Assembly: GCA_018817385.1 (NCBI GenBank)
Contig: JAHIUA010000029.1
Location: 1-52,594 of the forward strand
DNA length: 52,594 bases
Source of the DNA: Pseudomonadota bacterium
GTDB taxonomy: Bacteria; Desulfobacterota; Desulfobulbia; Desulfobulbales; Desulfocapsaceae
Direction of reading: 5' to 3'
Positions within the stretch are counted from its first letter, which is position 1. Each line of letters begins with the position of its first letter. A program made the position numbers and the translations under genes. Below are positions 1 through 7,817 of this stretch, piece after piece. The notes under the pieces were generated by a model, which saw only the letters and a list, made by a program, of their open reading frames with translations, searched no databases and was not told the origin of the DNA.

Positions 1-1187
1 ATAAATGTTATAATTTGTTCATACTCAACCATGGAGGTTAGACTATGAACAAATACATTGTGACACTCACCAAGGAAGAACGTGAACTGTTGAGTGGCCT
101 TGCATCCAAAGGGGAACACAAATCACAAAAAATTCTCAATGCCTTGATTTTGCTCGGCTGCGATGCTGGTGATTTTCAAACACACCGTTCAACGAATGAA
201 GAGATGGCAAAAGTTTTGAATATAAGCATGAAGAAAATTGACCGCGTGAAGAAACGGTTTGTTGAGGAAGGGATTGATATTGCTCTCGATAAGAGAAAAG
301 CAGATCGAATTTATAAAAAAAAGACAGACGGAGACTTTGAGGCGCATATCGTTGCCTTGAGTTGCAGCGATCCCCCAGAAGGCTTTGGTCGATGGTCCTT
401 ACGATTACTGGCCGACAAGGCAGTTGAACTTGAATACATAGACAGTATTTCTCATGAAGCAATTAGGCGTATTTTAAAAAAAACGAACTCAAACCTTGGC
501 AGCAAAAAGGTTGGTTGATTCCACCGGAACACAATGGCAGTTTTGTTGCCAATATGGAAAAGGTGCTTGATGTTTATAAACGGCCTTATGATTTCCTTCA
601 CCCTGTAGTATGCATGGACGAGTCACCGAAACAATTGATCGGGGAAACAAAATTGCCGATTCCAGCAAAAGAAGGACAGCCGGAAAAGTATAATTTCGAG
701 TATGTTCGTCATGGTGTTTGCAATATTTTTATCGCCTGTGAACCACTGACGGGAAAGCGTATGGTGACGATCACTGAAAGAAAGACCAAGCGAGATTGGG
801 CGGTTTTCCTGGAAGAGATATCAGAAAGATATAAAGAAGCAGAAAAAATAACTTTGGTGATGGACAATCTGAACACGCATCAACCTGGATCTCTTTATGA
901 AAGTTTTCCGCCTGCCAAAGCAAAAATATTATGGGACCGGTTTGAGTTTGTCTACACCCCGAAACATGGGAGCTGGCTCAATATGGCCGAGATAGAGTTA
1001 AACGTTCTCACAGGCCAATGCCTGAATAGAAGAATTGACAATATCGAAGAAGTCAAAAAAGAAGTCAGTGCATGGCAAGAATATAGAAACAACAAAAACG
1101 CCAAGGTGAATTGGCATTTTACTACTGACAGTGCTCGGATAAAATTACTGCGCCTTTATCCGACACTTGAATGTTGACGAGACACTA
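1..1187 (+). mobile_element. IS630-family insertion sequence, left end outside the window
   Basis: The element is defined by its transposase (45-1177). The right side ends just after the transposase stop in TTGACGAGACACTA, with a TA at 1186-1187; IS630/Tc1-mariner elements insert at TA. I find no reverse complement of this end in bases 1-44, so the left terminal repeat probably lies upstream of the window or has been lost. The right boundary is inferred from sequence style, not from a matched inverted repeat. Confidence 0.7.
45..1177 (+). CDS. IS630-family transposase, two frames joined by a -1 frameshift
   Basis: DDE transposase that would cut and rejoin the IS ends. It is encoded in two overlapping frames. 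The upstream frame (45-518) carries the N-terminal helix-turn-helix domain. The downstream frame (from about 482, first ATG at 515) carries the catalytic domain with the DDE residues in CMDES, VMDNLNTH and the Glu of MAEIEL. The frames meet at a run of eight A (476-483), read as A AAA AAA in the upstream frame. A -1 slip there continues as NELKPWQQKGWLIPPEH, which is the expected IS630 sequence, giving one protein of about 377 residues. Programmed -1 frameshifting is known in the family. A chance deletion cannot be excluded, but the exact placement at a slippery heptamer favours programming. Confidence 0.85.
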
Positions 1188-1476
1188 GCAGAGGCTTGGG
1201 CAATCTCAAGCTATCACGGGGCTGGCAGGGTACAGCAAACGTTGAGCCTGAAGAAAAACCCTGCTTTCGCATATTTTGGGGATTCTTCACAACGCAAGAT
1301 CAGACAGTTACAAACCATAAAATCAAGGAAAAGGACTTTTTCTCCAGCCTCGTTCGGTGCGGGAAAATATAAATCCAGTACAGTTTCTCGCTGGGTATCC
1401 TTCCAAAATTTTTGGAAATAAGATAATAACAGAAAAATACAGTAAACAAATCATACCAATTCAAAGGGAGATCATT

Positions 1477-1827
1477 ATGAAAAGACTAACAATGTTGGCA
1501 TGTGCATGTGCATTAGTATTTGCATCAAACCTCGGTGTGTTAGCTGCTGACACCCATAGCGGACAAGCTGTTGAGGACGCAAGCAAAGCAGGATCTCATG
1601 CAAGTGCGAGTGCTGCTCATGGTGTTGTTGCCTCAGGTCAAGTCACATCTGCAGCCTCTGCTGTTCCTTTAGCTGTAAGTGGTTCTGCTGGGGCTGTCAG
1701 TACAGAAATAGCCAAAGATTTGATGGAGGCTGCAACAGCTCCTATCGGAACCCCTCTTGAGATGACTGATGAATCAGTTGTCGCAGGTCCTCCACCAAAC
1801 GAGGCGTTAGCCCCGAAAAAGCCTTAA
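1477..1827 (+). CDS. Small secreted Ala/Ser/Gly-rich protein, partner of DUF2145 gene
   Basis: A 116-residue exported protein of unknown function. The start at 1477 is chosen because AAAGGGAG precedes it and it opens a clear Sec signal peptide (MKRLTMLACACALVFAS, cleavage near LAADT); an upstream in-frame ATG at 1357 lacks these. The mature part is low complexity, with many Ala, Ser, Gly and Val residues, and ends in a Pro-rich tail (AGPPPNEALAPKKP). The next gene begins 24 bp downstream with its own ribosome site (TTAGGAG) and is also exported, so the two probably form a periplasmic or secreted pair. No domain is recognised. Confidence 0.75.
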   Translation: MKRLTMLACACALVFASNLGVLAADTHSGQAVEDASKAGSHASASAAHGVVASGQVTSAASAVPLAVSGSAGAVSTEIAKDLMEAATAPIGTPLEMTDESVVAGPPPNEALAPKKP

Positions 1828-1851
1828 CAGGAAATATAGTTAGGAGAAAAT

Positions 1852-2652
1852 ATGAAATACTTAAAGGTCACACTACTTTTATTATCTGTTCTTCTGCTTT
1901 CATTGCCTGAGAATTCCGCTCTGGCAGGGAGTAGTCAGGCTGGTGGCGAAATTCATTTCAAGCCTGAAGAGATCATAAAGTTTTCCAAAAAGGTTGAAAA
2001 AACTTTAGCTCAAAAGGGTGCCAGGGTCGTAGTCATTGCCCGAGTCGGCAGACCGAGGGATGAATTACCAGAGGGAATAAGTTTTACCCACACTGCTATC
2101 GCTGTTTATTCTCAAATTACAACCGTAGATGGTAGGAAAATACCCGGGTATGCAATATATAATTTGTACCAGAGGGCAGGCGAACCCAATGTTAGTGATC
2201 TGGTACAAGATTTTCCGGTAGACTTTTTCGCTGGAGTTGAGGTGTTGGAAGCTGGTATCATTATTCCTTCTCCCGAGTTGCAAAAAAGGTTGATGGAGGT
2301 TCTTTCATCTCCGACATACAAAGAACTGCACAATCCACGTTATTCGGTGATAGCCAACCCATTCACGTTGGATTTCCAAAATTGTACAGAACACACTCTG
2401 GACGTTATAACAGCGGCAATCTATGAAACTAAAGATTTGAAAGTTATCAAGGCGAATGAAAAGGCATATTTTGAACCTCAGTCTGTAAATGTAAACCCTG
2501 TTAAGCTCCTTCTTGGTTCCATGTTCGCTGCAGATGTTACAACATCAGACCATCCAGGTTCCCCAGTAACATCAACGTTTACTACCATTGGGAAATTTTT
2601 AACAAAATATAATGCTGCGTCTGAAATATTAACTATAACGCCAGATGTTTAA
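1852..2652 (+). CDS. DUF2145 family exported protein, putative permuted NlpC/P60-like fold
   Basis: A 266-residue exported protein with a Sec signal peptide (about residues 1-25, cleavage near ALAGS). The body matches the DUF2145 pattern as I remember it: ARVGRPRDELPEG, FTHTAIAVYS, PGYAIYNLYQ, VQDFPVDFFAGV and FQNCTEH. DUF2145 has no established activity. The order His80 (FTH) then Cys178 (NCTEH) resembles circularly permuted NlpC/P60 (YiiX-like) proteins, so a cysteine amidase, peptidase or acyltransferase role is possible; this is inference. The gene follows the small Ala-rich secreted gene in an apparent operon and is closed by a strong terminator. Family assignment is fairly sure, function is not. 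Confidence 0.8.
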   Translation: MKYLKVTLLLLSVLLLSLPENSALAGSSQAGGEIHFKPEEIIKFSKKVEKTLAQKGARVVVIARVGRPRDELPEGISFTHTAIAVYSQITTVDGRKIPGYAIYNLYQRAGEPNVSDLVQDFPVDFFAGVEVLEAGIIIPSPELQKRLMEVLSSPTYKELHNPRYSVIANPFTLDFQNCTEHTLDVITAAIYETKDLKVIKANEKAYFEPQSVNVNPVKLLLGSMFAADVTTSDHPGSPVTSTFTTIGKFLTKYNAASEILTITPDV

Positions 2653-2684
2653 GCAGAAGAGTAAGAGCATATGGTGAGTACATG

Positions 2685-2718
2685 AAAAAGGGGGTAGGAG
2701 TCACTATCCCCTTTTTTT
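2685..2718 (+). terminator. Rho-independent terminator of the DUF2145 operon
   Basis: AAAAAGGGG and TAG at 2685-2697 pair with CTA and CCCCTTTTT at 2704-2716, followed by the T run ending at 2718. It lies 30 bp after the stop of the DUF2145 gene. Confidence 0.85.
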
Positions 2719-2734
2719 ATTAAAAACAAAGGAA

Positions 2735-2825
2735 AACCAACGAACAAGCGCATTCACCAGACGGCAAGAAGAGCAGTGGCGCTAACGCGGGAAGCTTGGG
2801 CCGCTGGTGATGAAGCAGTTAGAAC
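2735..2825 (+). other. Integron attC-like recombination site
   Basis: A 90-bp imperfect palindrome with attC layout. Outer boxes are AACCAAC (2735-2741) and GTTAGAA (2818-2824), each one base off the RYYYAAC/GTTRRRY consensus. Inner arms CATTCACCAG (2751-2760) and CTGGTGATG (2804-2812) pair with T2753 left unpaired. CGGC (2762-2765) pairs with GCCG (2800-2803) with A2761 unpaired. Extrahelical bases on one strand are the hallmark by which integron integrases choose the attC strand. No integrase gene is in the window, and the degenerate outer boxes suggest an orphan or decaying site. Confidence 0.55.
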
Positions 2826-2842
2826 TACAAAAAAAATTCTGA

Positions 2843-3040
2843 TTACGTATGAAACTCAGCCACTCTCAAGCGTTGCTGCGACATAGGTGGCCTTTGTAAC
2901 GCGACATAACAGAGGCGTGATATCATCTGGCTTAGGTCATACCGTCGGTTAAAACGGTAACAAAACTCAGCGAGATAGTGTGAAAAATGTTTTTTACTAA
3001 TCGCATGAAAAGTACCGTGAAGGGCTTTCTTCAATTTCAT
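2843..3040 (-). pseudogene. IS1595/ISXO2-type transposase, C-terminal relic
   Basis: The minus strand encodes 65 residues with the typical end of IS1595-family transposases: LKKALHGTFHAISKKHF, YLAEFCYRFNRRYDL and RPPM followed by LRVAEFH. In complete proteins this follows the WVNT or NT-x-LK segment of the DDE domain. Here the upstream catalytic part is missing, although a few in-frame codons before the ATG (ENTSATS) look like the preceding segment. It is therefore a remnant, not a functional gene. Confidence 0.7.
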
Positions 3041-3048
3041 ACTGGTGG

Positions 3049-3094
3049 CCGAAGTATTTTCACGGCGGGACGATTGATAAAACGCTCTTAGTTT
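3049..3094 (+). repeat. ~45-bp repeat, copy 1 (pair with 4777-4820)
   Basis: Both copies share CGAAGTATTTT, GGGACGA and GATAAAACGCTCTT with small differences between them. This copy lies immediately 5' of the IS1595 relic on the relic's own strand. The two copies bracket the two iron-sulfur flavoprotein genes in the same orientation. On the minus strand both can be read as similar peptides (ERFI-RP--KILR), so the repeats may be scars of the same insertion sequence. Confidence 0.7.
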
Positions 3095-3129
3095 AGCGGC
3101 TCAACTAATAACATACGGAAGACTTACGC

Positions 3130-3774
3130 ATGAACTTTTTTAATGATCTGATTCAAAAAGCTATCAACAATGAACCTCCAAAATCAAATGTAATTGGTTT
3201 TGGAGCGAGTCCCAGAAAAGGTGGGAATTCTGACATACTTTTAAAGCATATACTCAAAGGTGTAGTCGAAAACAAAACCACTGCTGATGGTCTACAACTG
3301 AGAGATTTTCAATATCAAGGCTGTATAGGGTGCGAGAGGTGTCGAAAGGATAAGATTTGTACCGGATTGAAAGACGGGATGTCATTAATTTATCCAGGCA
3401 TACTTGAATCTCAGGGTTTGGTTCTCGTATCGCCTACTCACAACTATAATGTTACGGCATGGATGAAAGCCTTTATCGACCGTCTATACTGTTTTTATAA
3501 CTTTGATAACAATCGTCCAAGAGGATGGTCAAGCCGTTTGGCAGGCCAAAATCGCAAGGCCGTGTTAGGTACAATTTATGAGCAAGAAAATAAAGAAGAT
3601 ATGGGTTTTACGCTTGATGCTATGCGTCTCCCTCTCCAAGCGCTGGGGTATGATATCATAGGAGAATTGGCAGTTCCCGGCATCTTTGACAGAGCGAAAA
3701 TAAAAGAGAATAACGAGATTTTGAATAAAGCCACAAAACTTGGTTCAGATCTTGCCGAATCTCTTTTGCGATAA
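3130..3774 (+). CDS. Iron-sulfur flavoprotein, NADPH-dependent FMN reductase family
   Basis: A 214-residue flavodoxin-fold protein. The FMN phosphate loop is GFGASPRKGGNSD near residue 25. It is followed by a compact cysteine motif C-x2-C-x2-C-x5-C (CIGCERC...IC), as in Isf-type proteins that bind a 4Fe-4S cluster beside FMN. SPTHNYNVTAWMKAFIDR matches the conserved second flavin-binding strand region. Likely a cytoplasmic electron-transfer or quinone/oxygen-reducing flavoprotein; the natural substrate cannot be read from sequence. It stands alone between the IS1595 relic and a second member of the family, inside the ~45-bp repeat pair, which suggests acquisition as accessory DNA. Confidence 0.85.
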   Translation: MNFFNDLIQKAINNEPPKSNVIGFGASPRKGGNSDILLKHILKGVVENKTTADGLQLRDFQYQGCIGCERCRKDKICTGLKDGMSLIYPGILESQGLVLVSPTHNYNVTAWMKAFIDRLYCFYNFDNNRPRGWSSRLAGQNRKAVLGTIYEQENKEDMGFTLDAMRLPLQALGYDIIGELAVPGIFDRAKIKENNEILNKATKLGSDLAESLLR

Positions 3775-4166
3775 TCTTATTTCGAATTACAGCGCTCCTT
3801 TCAAGGTAAACAGCTAACACTGGTGATGGACGGTAAACCGGTACTCAGTACAGTAGCCCCAAGGGGTGAAAGTACCTTCACGAAATTCTTCTCAAAAAAC
3901 ACGCAAAGAATTGCTAAGGTACTACACAGAAAAAGTGGTTGAACTCTCTATTTTTCATGTTGATATTTCGTTTGCAACCAGCAGTTCCAATTAATAAACC
4001 ACTACGCTGAGTTTTGCGACTTGCTGCTATGCGAATTTCGACGGGTATCCTGTTTGACGGATAATTTGGGAAGTAGTGTCAACATGTGGCTGGTGAGGCA
4101 GGGCTGGAGAGTGCGCCTCCACGATCAGCCGTTGGCTTTTTAAAAAGTAAAACCAAGGAGGACACT
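3775..4166 (+). other. Intergenic stretch with a possible coding remnant (to 3942)
   Basis: After the flavoprotein stop the same frame stays open for 55 codons to a TGA at 3940-3942. The peptide contains GKQLTLVMDGKPVL and FTKFFSKNTQRIAKVLHRKSG, which reads like a protein C-terminus but has no start or ribosome site. I do not recognise the family. From 3943 to 4150 I see nothing coding. The ribosome site of the next gene (AAGGAGG) is at 4155-4161. Confidence 0.3.
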
Positions 4167-4766
4167 ATGTACGCAGTAGCCATAAACGGAAGTCCACGCA
4201 AAGGCGGAAATACCGAATTACTCCTCAAAGAGGTGCTCAGTGAGCTCAATGATGCAGGCTGGGAAACAGATCTTGTAAAAGTTGGAGGTACAGCAATTCG
4301 TGGTTGTATTGCCTGTGAGCAATGCTTTGAAAATAAAGACAATGAATGTGCAGTAAAAAAGGATAAATTTAACGACATATTTGCAAAAATGCTCACGGCT
4401 GATGCGATGATTCTGGGTTCCCCAACCTATTTTGCAGCTGTCTCAGCAGATTTAAAGGCATTGATTGAAAGGGCAGGTTATGTCGCTTATGCTAACGATC
4501 ACGCTTTTTCTGGGAAAATAGGGGTAGCAGTAGTAGCCGTTAGAAGGGGCGGAGCCACCCATGTGTATGATACCATTAATCATATGTTCCAGATGTCAAG
4601 GATGATCCTTCCAGGCTCAACCTATTGGAATATGGGCTATGGCCTGAATAAAGGAGAGGTGATGGAAGATAATGAAGGCCTGGCTAACATGCGTCACATT
4701 GGAAAATGCATCGATTGGCTGGCCAGGTCCATTCAACCTAATATTGCCAACTTCCCAAAGGGCTAG
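4167..4766 (+). CDS. NADPH-dependent FMN reductase / iron-sulfur flavoprotein
   Basis: A 199-residue flavodoxin-fold protein. The start at 4167 follows AAGGAGG at 4155-4161; an in-frame ATG at 4086 has no ribosome site. The FMN loop NGSPRKGGNTELL is at the N-terminus, followed by C-x2-C-x2-C-x7-C (CIACEQC...EC), and the strand LGSPTYFAAVSADLKALIER. Family members reduce FMN, quinones or metals using NAD(P)H, and those with this Cys motif can hold a 4Fe-4S cluster. It resembles the gene at 3130 in architecture only; they are not close duplicates. The second ~45-bp repeat copy follows its stop. Confidence 0.88.
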   Translation: MYAVAINGSPRKGGNTELLLKEVLSELNDAGWETDLVKVGGTAIRGCIACEQCFENKDNECAVKKDKFNDIFAKMLTADAMILGSPTYFAAVSADLKALIERAGYVAYANDHAFSGKIGVAVVAVRRGGATHVYDTINHMFQMSRMILPGSTYWNMGYGLNKGEVMEDNEGLANMRHIGKCIDWLARSIQPNIANFPKG

Positions 4767-4776
4767 CACTGCTAGT

Positions 4777-4820
4777 CGAAGTATTTTTAGGGTGGGACGA
4801 ATGATAAAACGCTCTTCGTT
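4777..4820 (+). repeat. ~45-bp repeat, copy 2
   Basis: Direct-orientation partner of 3049-3094 with roughly 85 percent identity by eye. No transposase remnant remains next to this copy beyond the short similar minus-strand peptide. Confidence 0.65.
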
Positions 4821-4965
4821 CGGCCTCAATATACCTGGTACGAATTCAGCCATCTAAACACAATAGGATCAAAAAAATAGAAGATTTTTAAACTCTTACT
4901 TGTCTGATTATCAACGAACTTCAGCCATCCGGTTCCGGACAAAAGGCTGCAACGGGGTAGGTAAT

Positions 4966-6282
4966 ATGAATTATGTGCAAAGAGGTTTTTTTTGGGTTGG
5001 CATTTATCTTTGTCTGGTTCTGACACCACTGTTTGTTTTGCTATTGGCCCCTGGGCTCTCGGGCAGCGGTTTCTGGTGGGATTTTTCCATTGCCTTGGGT
5101 TTTGCCGGCACGTCGATGATGGGTGCCATGTTTGTTCTTACTGCCCGTTTTCGGCATGCCGCTGCACCGTTCGGCATTGATCTGATATATTATTTTCACC
5201 GCTGGATTGCTCTTGTGGCGTTTATCTTTATCATAGTCCATCCAGCCATACTGCTCTTTCTTGAGCCAGTCTTTCTTGAAGACCTGAGAATTTCAGTCAT
5301 TTCCTGGCATATGCTGGCAGGAGTTATCTCTCTTATAACATTGACCATTCTTATGGTCACCTCGCTCTGGCGCCAGCAATTGAAAATTCATTATGATGCC
5401 TGGAGAATATGGCATACACTTTTCGCCATAACGGCGCTGGGGTTGGCCATTGTTCACATTGAAGGGGTCGGTAATTATGTTTCATCGCCCTGGAAGCGGA
5501 TACTCTGGGCGGCCATTTCGGCTTGCTGCCTTATACTTTTGCTGTATGTGCGTTTGATAAAACCCCTGGTATTGCTCAGGCATCCCTACCGGGTGGAACA
5601 GGTGGTAAAAGAAAGGGGGGATGCCTGGACTCTGGTTTTGCGGCCGCAAGGGCACAGTGGTTTTACTTTTATGCCGGGACAGTTTGCCTGGCTGACTCTC
5701 AGAAACTCGCCCTTTGCTCTCAAAGAGCATCCATTTTCCATTTCTTCAAGTGCCATGCAGCCACAGGAGATTCAGTTCACCATCAAGGAACTGGGCGACT
5801 TCACGAGGAGAATCAAGGACGTTTTCCCCGGACAAACCGCGTATCTTGACGGGCCTTACGGCGCTTTCAGCATGGACCGCCATCCCTCCTCCGACTACGT
5901 TTTTATCGCCGGCGGCATTGGAATAGCCCCCATTATGGGTATGCTGCGCACCCTTGCAGACCGTGGCGATAGCCGCTCATTACTTTTGATTTACGCCTAC
6001 AAAACCTGGGAGGGCCTTACTTTCCAGGAAGAGTTAGAAAAGCTTAAAGAGCATCTTCATCTCCGTGTCGTGTATGTTCTTGATACTCCGCCTGATAACT
6101 GGCAGGGAGAGAGCGGCTTTATCACCGATGAACTGCTTGCTCGCCATCTGCCGGTTGCTATGAATCAGCATGAATACTATCTCTGCGGGCCGGTTGTAAT
6201 GACAGCCATGGTTGAAAAGGCACTGAGAAGACAAGGGGTGCCGCTTCACCAAATACATTCTGAAATTTTTAATCTTGCCTGA
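4966..6282 (+). CDS. Ferric-reductase-like membrane flavocytochrome
   Basis: A 438-residue membrane oxidoreductase. The start at 4966 follows GGGGTAGG. The first ~210 residues hold about six membrane helices of the ferric reductase-like transmembrane type, with candidate haem-ligand histidines in YYFHRWIALV, IIVHP, WHMLAG and WRIWHTLF. From about residue 215 comes a ferredoxin-NADP reductase module: FAD-binding motif KEHPFSISS, then NAD(P)-binding IAGGIGIAPIMGML and the C-terminal YLCGPVVM. It should pass electrons from NAD(P)H through FAD and haem across the membrane, to an acceptor that cannot be named. A 30-residue membrane peptide follows 22 bp downstream. Confidence 0.88.
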   Translation: MNYVQRGFFWVGIYLCLVLTPLFVLLLAPGLSGSGFWWDFSIALGFAGTSMMGAMFVLTARFRHAAAPFGIDLIYYFHRWIALVAFIFIIVHPAILLFLEPVFLEDLRISVISWHMLAGVISLITLTILMVTSLWRQQLKIHYDAWRIWHTLFAITALGLAIVHIEGVGNYVSSPWKRILWAAISACCLILLLYVRLIKPLVLLRHPYRVEQVVKERGDAWTLVLRPQGHSGFTFMPGQFAWLTLRNSPFALKEHPFSISSSAMQPQEIQFTIKELGDFTRRIKDVFPGQTAYLDGPYGAFSMDRHPSSDYVFIAGGIGIAPIMGMLRTLADRGDSRSLLLIYAYKTWEGLTFQEELEKLKEHLHLRVVYVLDTPPDNWQGESGFITDELLARHLPVAMNQHEYYLCGPVVMTAMVEKALRRQGVPLHQIHSEIFNLA

Positions 6283-6304
6283 TCAACAGCAGAGGGGATA
6301 GGTT

Positions 6305-6397
6305 ATGCGTCTTTTTCTTGCGAAAATACTGGCTCTGACAACCGGCATTCTTATCCTGCTGCTGGCTGCCATGTTTGCATTTTTTCAAAACTATTAA
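6305..6397 (+). CDS. Putative 30-residue single-span membrane peptide
   Basis: A short frame starts at ATG 6305, preceded by GAGGGGATAGG, and lies 22 bp after the flavocytochrome gene. It encodes 30 residues: a basic start (MRLFLAK), one hydrophobic helix (LALTTGILILLLAAMFAFF) and the end QNY. Small single-span subunits often accompany membrane redox complexes, so a structural or assembly role with the upstream protein is plausible but unproven. Confidence 0.5.
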   Translation: MRLFLAKILALTTGILILLLAAMFAFFQNY

Positions 6398-6455
6398 GCA
6401 TCATCCCAGATTGCCGGGAACAATGAGACATCCCCGGACAATCAATCACTTGTTT

Positions 6456-6488
6456 CCAAGCAACCAATTCATCTTGTTGGTTGCTTGG
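6456..6488 (+). terminator. Hairpin downstream of the flavocytochrome unit
   Basis: CCAAGCAACCAA (6456-6467) and TTGGTTGCTTGG (6477-6488) form a perfect 12-bp stem with a 9-base loop. There is no good T run after it on the plus strand, so terminator function is likely but not of the classical type. Confidence 0.5.
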
Positions 6489-6656
6489 TGGCAATGTTGT
6501 TCTATTTTGCTGAAAACAAAAGAAACATATCTCTAATTAATTAATTCAGCAGACCTCAAGAGGCCCAGTTTGCCGATCGACAGGCCGTTGCCTCGTGGGC
6601 AAGGTCTGTAATGCTGTACGGCATCACTACTTCGGGCAGTTTATCAAGGTGTTAGT

Positions 6657-6677
6657 GCGCCAAGCGCAGCTTGGCGC
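6657..6677. other. Short GC-rich hairpin
   Basis: GCGCCAAGC, loop GCA, GCTTGGCGC. It is a perfect 9-bp stem in the 620-bp gene-free stretch 6398-7018, which otherwise holds only repeat copies. Confidence 0.5.
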
Positions 6678-6762
6678 TTCTTATAGAGTGCCCTGTCTCA
6701 GGCCGAGATGCCGCTTGGTATGCTGGATGAAACCAGAACAGTGGCCAACGAATGCCCTTTCT

Positions 6763-6872
6763 CCCCAACTCTTCGGAATTCAAAAAAATAATTCTCGCAA
6801 TATCAGACAGATGGTAGTGTCAATTTTTTTTGAATTTATCGAGTTGAGAAGAAATGCCTATTCCCGGCCAAA
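6763..6872 (+). repeat. Dispersed intergenic repeat family R1, copy a
   Basis: Shares CTCTTCGG, a T/A-rich run leading to AATAATTCTCGCAATATCA, CAGATGG and ATGCCTATTC, in the same order, with copies near 14852-14982 and 24502-24633. The right half is more diverged than in those two. No protein explains it. Confidence 0.6.
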
Positions 6873-6900
6873 CCCCAGGGGGAACGGGAAGAAGGTAAAA

Positions 6901-6950
6901 GTTTTTCATGAACGGCAGAAAATTGATCGAGCCTGACTCCTTGATTTTTC
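6901..6950 (+). repeat. Short dispersed repeat R2, copy a
   Basis: GGCAGAAAATTGATCGAG then CTGACTCCTTGATTT. It is nearly identical to 11241-11290. A weaker relative (GGCAGAAAATCAATCG) is at 13008-13040. Intergenic in each case. Confidence 0.6.
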
Positions 6951-7018
6951 AATAACCGCGTTGTATTCAGGAGAGAGGCAAGTGACAAAATGTTTTTAGG
7001 CATGGCCAATGAGAGAAC

Positions 7019-7459
7019 ATGAAGATCATACTCCCAATCGTTTTTGCGACAATTGCTGCTATTGGCAACGCAATGTTCGCACTTGGACAAAAAAAGTCTG
7101 CTGATGTGGAGAATGGATTAGTGTTTGTTAGCCTCTCTGCACTCATTGCCATTCTCATCACCCTTTTTTTTGCCCCGTTGCTGGGTGCATTTGATGTAGG
7201 AAATACAGTCAAGGGGAATTGGAGAGCTATTTTACTGAGTGGGGGCGGGCTTTTTTTGACCTATCTTGGCTTTAATCTTTTATATTCAAGGTATGGCGTT
7301 TCACAGTATGTTCTTTATGCTGTGATATCGATCATTACTACGACAATCTTTGTCGGGATTTGGTGGTTGAAGGAACCTGTAAATAATTATCACAAAATTG
7401 CAATTGTTCTGGCTATCCTTGCTGTTCTTGTTTTTTCAATCGGCCAGTCAAAGACATAA
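7019..7459 (+). CDS. DMT-superfamily (EamA-like) small membrane protein
   Basis: A 146-residue membrane protein with four to five hydrophobic helices (about residues 3-20, 34-55, 68-88, 94-115, 120-140). Its size and the C-terminal sequence, with a Trp-Trp-Leu-Lys-Glu-Pro turn (WWLKEPVN) before the last helix, fit single-domain EamA-type members of the drug/metabolite transporter superfamily. WLxEP is the usual motif there. Such half-size proteins work as dimers. The substrate is unknown. The ribosome site is weak (GAGAGAAC). Confidence 0.7.
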   Translation: MKIILPIVFATIAAIGNAMFALGQKKSADVENGLVFVSLSALIAILITLFFAPLLGAFDVGNTVKGNWRAILLSGGGLFLTYLGFNLLYSRYGVSQYVLYAVISIITTTIFVGIWWLKEPVNNYHKIAIVLAILAVLVFSIGQSKT

Positions 7460-7660
7460 TGATGTTTAGAGGATTTTATTGAATTTCTGACGTATTTACC
7501 GCTACAAGAGGGACGAGTACAAGAGCAGCAGCTCTTCATCTCCGCAGCACAATCCGCTAGAGAACAACTCTTCCAGGTGCTGGAAAAAAGGCTCCGCAAA
7601 AGTGGTTGCCGCTCCCTGTATGTTTTGTTAAGACTAATTATTATCCTTGATGGTGTGTAG

Positions 7661-7803
7661 CTGTTCAGCAGGATTTCAACTTCGTCCATTGAGGTCTTCT
7701 CGAATAGGACGACCATGCTTCGAAGTCCTCAATGAACGAAGATAACGCACTGCTCAACAGTTAGAGAGTGGTTGTTTGCCAATTACTGAATATTACCTGA
7801 ATA
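7661..7803 (-). repeat. ~142-bp repeat R3, copy 1 (inverted relative to 42560-42701)
   Basis: Reads on the minus strand as the same element as plus-strand 42560-42701. Shared blocks include CTTCGTCCATTGAG, TCTTCTCG, TCGAA, GGTTGTTTG and ATTACCTGAA. Identity is about 75 percent by eye over the full length. The TTG at 7776 that could extend the following gene lies inside this repeat, which argues for the later ATG start at 7818. The gap 7460-7660 before it holds no recognised gene. Confidence 0.65.
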
Positions 7804-7817
7804 AGTACGATAAGTTT

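Noticed and set aside
1167-1421. 84-codon frame after the IS630 transposase
   Set aside because: It begins inside the transposase end, has no motif and lies in the leader of the secreted-protein operon.
4074-4090. TAGTGTCAACAT resembling the IS630 end
   Set aside because: It lacks four bases of the right-end sequence and no transposase or partner end is adjacent.
7776-7817. TTG start extending the VanY-like gene by 14 codons
   Set aside because: The extension is inside repeat R3 and would place extra residues before the export signal.
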